Assembly (NCBI RefSeq): GCF_032452875.1
Contig: NC_083869.1
Span: forward strand, 118,550,001 to 118,614,000
From: Bos javanicus
Lineage: Eukaryota > Chordata > Mammalia > Artiodactyla > Bovidae
DNA: 64,000 nucleotides
Direction of reading: 5' to 3'
This document shows, in pieces, positions 13,101-25,100 of this stretch. Made by a program: the position numbers and the translations under genes. Positions within the stretch are counted from its first letter, which is position 1. Each line of letters opens with the position of its first letter. Below the pieces are notes generated by a model that worked only from the letters and a program-made list of their open reading frames with translations, searched no databases and was not told where the DNA came from.

Positions 13101-16100
13101 TGAGAGAGAAACTTCACAAAGAACAATTATTACCTGGACTTAAACCCCAACTCTCCCAGTAAGGAGAACTCTTAAGCTAAACCAGACTACTTTTGTATCT
13201 TTAATTTTTTTGGCCTAACAGGTTTGAAGGAAGGTTAATCAAGCAGTGCCAGAGAAAAACATAGAGGAACAGAAAATATTTTTCATTTGCCTAAGAGCCT
13301 ATGGTTAAACAGGCCCAAACTGTAGTCCAGTGCAAGAAAGAGAAAGGAACAAAGGAAGGAAGAGAGAAAAGGGGAAAGAATGAAGGGAAGAAATGGAAAC
13401 AAAGAATAAAAGAAGAAGGGAAGGACAGGTGCACATTCCATGGCCCTGCCTTGGGAATCAACATGTTTGAACACGGCATTCAAGAAATTCACGGACACAA
13501 GCCCCCTCATCTGTCCTCTCACAACCCATCACCTCTTATATCTGAGAGCCTATTCGCCTGAGATAGGGTTTCAATCAACCTTTTTTGATATCTCTCACCC
13601 TAAGGTTTTCTATGACTTGAAATTATATTTCTACAAATTCCACTTGGGCAATTTCTCTTGGTTAATTCTTTAGATCATTTTTTGCCCAAACCCATGTGAA
13701 CAAGCTCTTCTGCTTCTTTCATATTTTCAGCCCAAAAGCTTTCACTCAGGGTTAAGATGATGGCCAATGTATTATTTGTGTAGGTCACCATCACATATCC
13801 CTAGATAATTCAAATTCTTGCATTGCTGCATTGATTCTGCCTCTCAAGCAAAGGAAATCTGGATTGCTAAACTTAATTTTTTTAATTTCAGGATGCTTCA
13901 GTTTCTTTATAGGTAACGGGGATAGTAAAACTCCCTAAGATAAATTAGTAAATGTAAGGATCTTAATCCGTGTCTAGCATATAATAAGCATGTAACAACT
14001 GTTAAGTTCAGTGGCTCAGTCGTGTCCAACTCTTTGCGACCCCGTGGACTGCAGCACAGCAGGATTCCCTGTCCATCACCAACTCTCGGAGTTTGATCAA
14101 ACTCATGTCCATTGAGTCAGTGATGCCACCCAACCATCTCATCCTCTGTTGTCTCTTTCTCCTCCTGCCTTCAGTCTTTCCCAGCATCAGGGTCTTTTCC
14201 AATTAGTCAGCTCTTTGCATCAGGTGGCCAAAGTATGGGAGTTTCAGCTTCAGCATCAGTCCTTCCAATGAATATTCAGGACTGATTTCCTTTAGGATTG
14301 AGTGGTTTGAACTCCTTGCAGTCCAAGGGACTCTAAAGACTCTTCTCCAACACCATAGTTCAAAAGCATCAATTCTTTGGGGCTCAGCTTTTTTTATAGT
14401 CCAACTCTCACATCCATACATGACCACTGGAAAAACCATAGCCTTGACTAGATGGACCTTTGCTGGCAAAATAATGTCTCTACTTTTTAATAAGCCATCT
14501 GGGTTGGTCATAGCTTTTCTTCCAAGGAGCAAGCATCTTTTAATTTCATGGTGGCAATCACCATCTGCAGTGATTTTGGAGCCCCCAAAAATAAAGTCTC
14601 TCACTGTTTCCATTGTTTCCACATCTATTTGCCATGAAGTAATGGGACTGGGTGCCATAATTTTAGTTTTTTGAATGTGGAGTTTTAAGCCAGTTTTTTT
14701 TACTCTCCTTCATTTTCAGCTTTCATTATTATCATTCTCAAAGTGTTCCTTTAGATACAAGAAATAAAACTTGCCTTAAGTTCTTTTAAATGTAGATGTA
14801 AATGTATCTGGATTAGTGTGAGAGTAAACAACATAAAATCTAGGAACCCAGGTTAACCATCAAAGGCTTGGTAAGTGCAAGGCTATGGAGTATTTATTTT
14901 TCTTTATGCAGCAGGATCTTGACAATTTACAGTAAAATGGAATTTTTTAAAGTATTATTACATGCAATGCAACTTTTCAGCAGCATCTGTTTTATATTTT
15001 TCTATTTTCTCAGAAAGAGGGGGAAGACATAGAATTGAGATTCTGAGTAACAGAGCCTCAAAGAGGCAAACCAAGAGGAAATAAATATATAAATAAATGT
15101 TTAATAACTAAATGTCTAAATTCTTATGTTTTATTCTACACTTTTATTGATAGACTTATTTCTCTAATTACTTTCTGTAGCTACTAACCATTGAGAAATA
15201 TACCAGATTTAGTCAACTTCTAAAACATGACAGGGAGACAAAGATGATATCTCAAACAAGTAGCATGGTGGTGGAATCTGCAACCAGAACCCAAGGCCCA
15301 AGGGCTTCTGCGGTGCTGAACTGATAATTTTTGAGGCTGGAAATAGTTGTAGCTATAAAACATTGTGTAACTCACAAGTGATGAAACTGTCCTGCCCCAC
15401 ATCCCACCCCCTTGAGGTGATCCTGTGGACTTGGGTCTGTCACATTGCCTCTTCTGCCTGAGTTTGTTCCTCTGTAAAGTGAAATAATAATAGAGACTAA
15501 CTGGCCAGCAAGGCCCACCTCAGCTTCATCTATGAGCTGTTTTCTCCTGGAACCAGCATTATCAAATTAGTACTCTAGGATTCTAGCCATGGGAACTGAA
15601 TGATGGGCACAGACCTTTAGCTAGAAAGCATCCCTGACTTCAACATTCAGACACTGCTGAATGATGCAGACTTAACGTGCACGTGGGCATGCCTCAGCTC
15701 TTTGGATGCAGTCAGCAACTGAATCAGATACTACATTGTTCTGAAATATCCAAGTCAACATTCTGTGCTATCTTTAACCCTACCTACAACTTCAGGAACT
15801 TAGGCATCAATTTTACATTGTCGGCAAAAGGAGAAGGAGGCAGCAGAGGATGAGATGGTTAGACAGCATCAATGATTCAATGGACATGATTCTGAGCAAA
15901 CTCTGGGAGATAGTGGAGGACGGAGGAGCCTGGCATGCTACAGTCCATGAGGTCACGAAGTCAGACATGACCTAGTGATGGAAAAACAGCAACAAAAACA
16001 ACAATCAGTGTTATAAGCTTCCCTTCTTTGGGCCATTGAACTAGTTTTTTTTCAGTCCTTGCTCATTTTTGCCACCATTTTTGGTCAAAAACTTTTCAAG

Positions 16101-19100
16101 TTTAGTTTTGTGGCAGTTATCTGACCTACACAATTGAGCGTAAAGTTTTCCTTGAGACCTAATATTACTGCCTTTCATTGCTGCCTCTTTGTAAAAGTAA
16201 ATCTTCAGTGCTTTTAATTTGTATTTTTAGTTGTGCCCATCAATTTTCTCATCTGTAAGATGAGGATAGTATTAGTTCTTATTTGATAATTTTGCTCTAA
16301 GGATAAAGTAAATCAATAGAGACAGGTTCTAAGGATCGTTCCTGGCGCACAATAAAGATTGACAGATGTCCAGCTTCATTATTCTACTCACGTTGCTGCT
16401 CTGTTACTTGGGAAATGTGTAAGACGTGGTTTCAATTTTATTTGGAATGACTAGGAAATGTTAGTAAAAGAAACACAGGATATATCTCAGATAGGCCTCA
16501 TCTTTGTAACTAAGTCTAGACCACAGTTCCCCCAAACGAAGATCCACAGGGCAAATTCAATCCATGAACTGTTTCATAAATACATTTTTAGTGGAACACA
16601 GCCAGAGCCACATCTTACCATTTATGAATCGTCTATGGATGCCTTCACAATAAAATAGTAGAGCTGAGTAATCACAAAAGGAATTGTGGTCCGTAGCACC
16701 TTAAATATTTTCCTCCCTGGCCCTTTACAGAAAAAACTCCTAACTCCTTATCAAGGCATTTAACATTTTTCTTGATGTACTAGACAGATTCCTGAAAAGT
16801 GACATTTGAATGGTATTTTTGCAAAACACTATTTGCAATATAATGTTGTAAAAAGACACATTTATGTTATTTTTCTACTTTCTCCCAGGGATAGAAACAG
16901 TCTGCACTGAGCCTTTGAAAAGAGGCAGAAAAAGAGGTAAAAAAATAAATGATTAATGTATTTTTAACTAAAATAATGCAAATTTCTATTTTATAATTCA
17001 TGTTTTTAGTGATCAATCAATTTTCTTAATGGACTTATAGAGCCAGTAACAAACATTAGGATAGTCCTTGGTCCTGGTCAGTTTCAACAACATGACAGGC
17101 ACCCACTTCATTGATTAGTCAATTGATCTGTGAGAGACCCCAGGCTTCCTGAGCACGTCTCCCCTCACCACAGTGATAACTTTTGAGGAGGGAAATATGA
17201 AGAAATGTATCTAAAGAGTATGACTCATGTAATATTTAGCTCATTCTTCTCTTGCCTACATAGAGAGCCATAGGCTAGCCACCAAAGGGGACTCTGAGTG
17301 GTAATGAGACCTGTTACCAAAGAAATTCCTAAAATTTCTTTGATTGTATAACTTTGGCTTGTCACTCATTTTTTTGGCCTCAATTTCCTCCTCTGTAAAT
17401 TGGTGGGTGGCAGGTGAATTTGACTGGCCTCCTATGCCCACCCAACTCTAATAGAACTGACTCTGGAAGGACTGTCCACAGCCTACCCTCCCCATCCAGA
17501 GAGAAGCCCCAACATCAGTCTTTAATGGATCCCCTTCAATGCTAGCCAGAGGGCAAGAGAAAGTGTTCCTACTACTGACATTCTTTCTAAGATTTTCAGC
17601 ACCTGCTTCAGAGGAATCAGACTTCAGCACCCTCACCCAAGGGCGTACAGAGGCCCTCTCCCTGAGCAATTTGTGGTTTCTTCTAGAGCAAGTTACATTC
17701 TAGCCACAGAGAAAGGTCACATGAAGGAGAAGTGAAGCAAAGCAGAAACCAAAGCAGGAAGATGGAACTGACCCTCTGGGGGCCCATTGCAATCCTGCTT
17801 TATTGCCTCAGTTGAGCCCTCAAACAGGGAGAAAAAATGAAAAATTGAGGCTTTTTCTCCATCTGTATAACTTCAAAGCAATGATATGACTATAAATCTT
17901 CCTTCAAAACAGCAGGAAGAAAATGATCGTGCAATAGGTAGCTAGGGCTGGCAAGCTTGGGAATTCATATCCTTCCTCAAGAGGTGTGTATATAGGATTT
18001 CAGAGGATTGGGATATAAAGTGATATTAGCTTTATGGACCTAACCTGCCATAAAAGAAAGACCTAGATATGTATCTAAATTCATGGGAGAAATCCTCCCA
18101 TTACATTTCAAGTTATAAAGAAGGATCTCAAGATGGGGGAGGAGAGACCATGTTAGAGCAAGATGGAATGAAAAAACCACATGCTTCCTTGCAGGTCCAA
18201 GAGTTCCCAGAGATACAAATATGGATTTTCGACGTGATCAGCTTCCCGTGACTTGTGGTGAGGCGAAGGGGATTTTATATAAGGAGAAAATGATAAAAGG
18301 TGGGCTTCACAATATTCTACACTTTTCAGTTAGAAAACTCCCATGTGAATAATATATTGTACAGGTCGTGGACCCTTGTTGAGGGGAGGAACATGTTTCT
18401 AAGACTGTCCCCAGGTCTGGTGGTTCACTAGGAAGACTGAAAGGACTCAGCATATTGTTGAACTTACGGCTGTTATTTATTCTATTGAAAAAGCACACCA
18501 AAAAAATCAGCAAGGGGAAAAAGCACACAGTACAGATGTCAGTTTCCAAAGTCCACTCCCAGAGGGGTCACCGTGACGCACTTAATTCTCCAACAACGAT
18601 ATGCAGTGTTGTCTGCCAGGGAAGCTGCCCTGAGCCTAAGCGTCCAGGGTTTTTATCAAGGGTTAGTTACATAAGTGCCCTCTGACTAGCACATGCCAAA
18701 ATTCCAAACTCTTGGAAGGAAGGCAGGCATTCCACACACACAATATCGTTTATACCAACAGTTCAGGCACAGTGAGCCACTTAAGTTCTGGGAATAGTGA
18801 GACCCCTTCCCAAGACCACATTCCCAGATGCCAGCAAGGGCCGTCTGGCAAACAGACTTTCTGAAGAGAGCAGGCTCAATTATTCTCTGTTGGCTCTTTT
18901 CCACACAGCATCCCAGAGAGGCTGGAGGAAAGATGGCATTTCCACACTTTTTAAGTTAATGAACATTAGGTAACCAGGCCGTCTCCTCTCCTGCCATAGA
19001 AAGTGCCGACAGGTTCCCATCTGCACCCAATACAAGGGCACGTGCTTCAATAACAGGATGGAAGATGTACATGTTTGAGAAACCCAACAACCTTCACAGA

Positions 19101-22100
19101 CAATTCCCTGTAATGTTTTGCCTTTTGCTCACTGAGAGCACAGCCTTTAGGCTCAGAAGACCTGGATTCGAGTTTCAGCTGTACCAAGAGTGTCTATTTT
19201 GTGTGGGTCAATGTAGTATCTCTCATACTGAACTTAGTCTTCACCCAAATGGGAATAATAATAAAACTTGCCTCACCATATTATGAGAAAAAAGCGAGAT
19301 AATAGATGTAATAGCTTGTAAATTACAATTGTTATAGTACAAATGCTCATCTTGCTCATCTATCATAACTGAATCCCTCCTCCCAAAATATAGTTCATTC
19401 GGTACCAACAAGTATTGGGTTGGGCAAAAAGTTTGTTCAAGTTTTCCATGAAAAGAAAGTGAAAGTGAAGTCGCTCAGTCGTGTCCGACTCTTTGCGACC
19501 CCATGGACGGTAACCTACCAGGCTGTGCAGTCCATGGGATTTTCCAGGCAAGAATACTGGAGTGGGCTGCCATTTCCTTCTCCAGGGGATCTTCCCAGCC
19601 CAGGGATCAAACCTGGGTCTCCTGCATTGCAGACAGACGCTTTACCATCTGAGCCACTAGGCAAGTTTTCCATATTTTACAGAAAACTCCAAATGAACTT
19701 TTTGGCCAATCCAATATAAATGGATTTTTTGCTTTTATGTTCATGTTAGCTGCTCAGTCATGTCCAACTCTTTGCCACCCTATGGACTGTAGCCTGCCAG
19801 GTTCCTCTGTCTGTGGGATTCATCAGGCAAGAATATTGGAGTGGGTAAACCATTCCCTTCTCCACAGAATCTTCCTGGCCCCGGGATCAGACCCGGGTCT
19901 CCCTCATTGCAGGCAGATTCTTTACCGTCTGAGCCACCAGGGAAGTCCATATATAAATGTTTGCCTAATGACCATATCAGTTCAGTTCAGTCGCTCAGTT
20001 GCATCCGACTCTGTGACCCCATGGACTACAGCACGCCAGACTTCCCTGTCCATCACCAACTCCTGGAGTTTAGTCAAACTCATGTCCATTGAGTCAGTGA
20101 TGCCATCCAACCATCTCATCCTCTGTCATCCCCTTCTCCTCCCGCCTTCAATCTTTCCCAGCATCAGAGTCTTTTCCAATGAGTCAGTTCTTCGCATCAG
20201 GTGGCCATAGCACATATATAATTTAACTTTTCCCACTTTATAGCATTTCCTAATTTCTTTTAACATAAAATAGCTTGAGTTCAAAATATGAGAAATAGTT
20301 GCTTGCCGTTAGCTGAAATGATCAACTTTTGTACAAGACAAGGCAGATGTAGCTGTGGTGACCCCAGTGTGACCTCACTTGCCCCCTCAGAAACTCAGCC
20401 TGGTTCTATCTCAGGTCTCAGAGAAGGGAAGAGAAAGAATCTCCCCCACTCATCTTTAGCTTCATTCTTTTTTTTTTTCTCTTTTGAACATAATGAAATA
20501 TTTTTTTCAGTAAATGTGAGTAGTAACTGGGGGCTTCCCAGGTGGCACTGGTGGTAAAGAAGCTGCCTGCCAATGCAGGAGACATAAGAGATGAGGGTTC
20601 AGTCCCTGGGTCAGAAAGATCCCCTGAAGGAGGGAACGGCAACCCACTCCAGTATTCTTGCCTGGAGAATCCCATGGACAGAGGAGCCTGGCAGGCTACA
20701 GTCCATAGGGTCCCAAAGAGTTGGACACGACTGAAGTGAGTTAGAACGCGCTCCCGGGTAGTAATTACTGTCCTTCTCATTGCATGAAGGTCAAAGTATG
20801 CACACTGGACAGGAAGTTGGCTCCTACCCTTGCCTTTCAGACTGCTCTGGGTCCCCAAGAGGGGACTCTGCTCTCCTTTTGCCGATTCTGAACCCAAAAT
20901 GGGTGGCCCAGATTCATGCGGTGGGAGGTCAAGTCTTGGGGTTTTCACAGTCTGGTGCATGCCCTGGCAAGAAAAGGAGCTCACCTTGTCTTGGTCTCAC
21001 AGGCTCCTCAGAAAAGTGTATAAAGGATAAGAATGGAAAGTGGTTCACCCTCAAGGAGTTTGAAGATGAAGGAGACCACAAAGCCTCCAAGAACTGGAAG
21101 CAGAGTGTGCGCTGTGGGGGATGGCCCCTGAAAATCTTGATTCAGGTATTTTAGCGTCAAAGCGCTGCATCAAGAGTTTTGTGCCATGGGTCACCGGTTT
21201 CAAGCTTTAGCAGGACACTTCCAGAAAATCACAATGCCTAGGTCACAATGCATATATTATCCCTAATAGTTCATGTGGGTGCTATCTTCTCTGGCTTTCA
21301 TTACAACTCAATCCTCTAAGTGTGTAAACTTTTACACTTAAATTTTTAAATTATTTTTTCTTTTTTTATTTTATTTTTTAACTTTACAATATTGTCTTGG
21401 TTTTGCCATATATCAACATGAATCCGCCACAGGTATACACGTGTTCCCCATCCTGAATCCTCCTCCCTCCTCCCTCCCTGTACCATCCCTCTGGGTCGTC
21501 CCAGTGCACTAGCCCCAAGCATCCAGTATCGTGCATCGAACCTGGACTGGCGACTCGTTTCATATATGATATTATACATGTTTCAATGCCATTCTCCCAA
21601 ATCATCCCACCCTCTCCCTCTCCCACAGAGTCCAAAAGACTGTTCTATACATCAGTGTCTCTTTTGCTGTCTCATATACAGGATTATTGTTACCATCTTT
21701 CTAAATTCCATATATATGCGTTAGTATACTGTATTGGTGTTTTTCTTTCTGGCTTACTTCACAAGTTACTTTCCACTTACAATTATTACAAAATATTGGC
21801 TATATTCCCCATATTGTGCAATGCATCCTTGAGCCTGTCTTATACCCACTAGTTGTATCTCCCACTTCGCTACCTCTATGTCGTTCCCCTCCCCACTTCA
21901 CTGTTAACCACTGTTTTGTTCTCTATATCTCTGAGTCTGCTTTTTTTATGTTATATTCACTAGTTTGTTATATATATATATATTTTAGATTCCACATATA
22001 AGTGATACCATGCTTACATTTGTCTTTCTCTGTCTGACATTGGCTTACTTAGCATAATGCCCTTCAAGTTCATCTATGTTGCTGCAAATGGCAAAATTTT

Positions 22101-25100
22101 GTTCTTTTCTATGTAGTATTCAAACTCTTACAATTTTGGAGGTAAAACAGTAAAAATTGTGACCTTGGCGCTGCCACTAATAATTGCCATTGTGTAATTT
22201 GGTCACAAGAAAGTAAATTAAATTTAATGAATTTAATTTGGTAAGGGAAGATCTTAGACTTTGTAGGGGGAATGTTTAAAATAACATAATAGAACTGTGT
22301 ATCTGAAAATAATGCATCAGAGTGTTTTCTAGATAGATTTATGAAGTTCATTCTTGAAAAAGGATATTTTAAAATAAAATATCTCTTTGATCCTCATATC
22401 AGCCCCTGATGTGAACAAAACAGGCCAGATCTCTGTCACAGATGAACTCGTGCCTCCTGGCTCTGTACCACATGCCCCAGATGGTCCTTCCTTGTGCCAC
22501 TCTAATGATGAGAAGATAGTTATTGAATACGTCTAAAGCCACTGCAAAGTGTGGCCCCCAGCCCCTAACCAGGAAGACAACTACTCATTTATAAGCACAG
22601 GTCGGCACAGCTCAAGGGTAGGAGAATGAGATTCGCTGGCAGGAAGAGACACAGTAGCTCACGGGAGGGAAGGTTGTTTCTGTCTTTGAAGTTGAGGCCA
22701 GTTTCACGGAACAGTTTGCACTGAGCTAGGTCTTAAAAGAAGACTAGTTCCAACAAGCATAAAGGTAAGACTGAGAAACTCTGCATAGAAAGGATGGTAT
22801 GACTCGTCGAGAAGTTGTGGGTGATAAGTCTTCCTACATGAACAGGGCTGATTGTAGAGGCCTTGAGGCCCAAGACAAAAGAGTGAGCCCTTCATTTAAT
22901 CATGGGGCAATCGTGGGAGGTTTGGGTTTGGGACTGACTGACTAAGTTGAAAGAGTGTTGTAGAGGTAAGAATCTGATCAGGGAATGCAAGATAGATTAC
23001 AGAGTGGGGAACTTTAACCCATGGAGACGTCAAATGACCTCCATTACCTTCCCACCTGATCAACCCCACTCACCCTACAAGGCCCAGCTCAAACAGCACA
23101 CTCCGCTGGAATCCTTGGAAATTCCCTGAGCTTGCTTCCTATTGCAGCTGTAACAATTCCCCACAAACTTAGTGCCTTAAGACAACGTATATCTATTATC
23201 ACACAGTTATGCTGATCAGAAGCATGAAATCCGTTTCACAGGACTCAAGTCAAGGTTCAGCAGGGCTGATTCTTCCTGGAGCCTTCCAGGGAGAATCTGT
23301 CCCTTGCTTTTTTCAGCTTTTGGGAGCAGCCTTCATTCCTTGGCTTGTGGCCCCTTCCTCACATCACTCCAGCTCTTGTTCTGTCATCACATCTCCTACT
23401 ACTGACTCTGGTCCTCCTGTCCCCTCTAATAGGGACCAAAGTCCCTTTTACTGTATAAGTTAGCACATTCATGGGTCTGGGGACTGGGATGTGAACATCT
23501 TGGTGGGGGTGGGGGAGTGTGGGGAACAACGGACATTATTTAGCCTACTACACTTACCCGTCTCTGGATCCTGAAATATTCTGAGAGCACGGTTTAAACT
23601 TTATCATTCTTACTGATTCTGTGCCAGCTTTTCCCACTTGTCTCCCCAAAGAGAGTGTGTGTTCAAGGCCACTGATAAGGCCTGCCACTTGTCAATCACT
23701 CACTAGATATGTACCAATGGAGTAGCTATAGTACTCGAGGTACAAATACACAAGTTAGAGAGATACTGGGGGATGGAAAGGAAGTGACAGATGCAGAAGT
23801 GGTTGTAAAGGAAATTCTGGCAGGACTTTATAAGGAGAGCAAGACTGAGGATGCAGTTTTTAAAGCCGACTTTAAATCTGAGGCTGGGTAAAAGAGAGCA
23901 GCGCGTTACAGACTTGGAGAGGGAGATTATTTCCCATGAAGATCCCTCGAACTCGTGTTGAGAGTGGAACATGAATGAAAGGCAGTTGGAATTACTGAGC
24001 TCACAAAGCAGAAACAAGGACCCATCACAGCATGAATCTCATTTTTCTTTCAGAAAGGATTCCTACCAAACCCATCAAGAAAAAGGAAAAAGGTAACTAT
24101 TATCTTCTGTCTCACCTACCATATTGTTGATTTTCCATCTCTCTGGCTTTATTTCATAGTTTCTAAATTAACCATTTATAATGAAGCTTGACATTATAGT
24201 ATGGTGTTTTTGCTACTTCCAAACCTTTATGTATGTGAAGCTGGAACGTCTTTGAGTTTTAAAATATTTGAGATAGAGGGTGGAGATAATCCTTAAAAAT
24301 AGATAACGAGGCAGAACTGACCTTGTACATTTGTTTTAGAAAAATAAATGAGTAAGTCCCCTATATATGAATGTTAAAGTTGCAAGCTTTCAAAGATGCG
24401 AATATGCATTCGCATGGTCAGTCACATAAGTTAGTTCACGTGTCTGGCATGTGTTGTCATGTATGTGAATCCTCCACAGCTGATTCACAGTTGCTTCCAG
24501 ACATCCTGGATTTGAAATAAAGATACTGTACTTTACTGTACTGTACAGTGCAGTATAGAGGAGAGTAGTACAGTATCTTTATTTCAAATCCAGGGTGTCT
24601 GGAAGCAACTGTAAAAGCGGCAGTGATGTAGCTGGTATGGCTAAGAAACTCCAGGAATTGGAGGCCCAGAGGAAGGATGAAGAGGGACAAGAGGAAGTAA
24701 CTGCAGAACTGAAGAGATTCACGAGGCGGGAAATGGCAAGGGGATTTTATTTATCTGAAGAGGCAGCCTTGGTGTCTGAGGCACAGGACTCGGACATGGA
24801 ACGGTACATGAAGGTTGTAGCAGCTGTTCAGAATGCAATCCGGTGCTACTGTGTCATCCATGATGAGAAAAAAGAGCCACTAGCCAGACATCACGGGATC
24901 ATTTTTTAAAGAGAGTAGGCAGAATTGAATCCAACAAAGAACCAGAACCTGTGTCATCAGTGTTGGCGTGAGTGAAATTGCAGCTTGCCCTCCGTCTCCT
25001 ATTGCTGACAATCCTTCAGCTCTACCGTCGTCCACCTCCTGTCCCTCCGCCAGCCAGTAACCCTTCTTGCCTGTTCACTCGATGCCAGCTGTTGTACTGT

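Noticed and set aside
13301..13561. Lys/Glu-rich ORF as the missing SP100 basic exon
   Set aside because: Its composition comes from a polypurine tract. It lacks suitable splice sites and does not line up with the human basic region.
20529..20600. tRNA-like sequences at the heads of SINEs
   Set aside because: These are the tRNA-derived heads of Bov-tA and CHR SINEs, without intact cloverleaves, so they are not tRNA genes.
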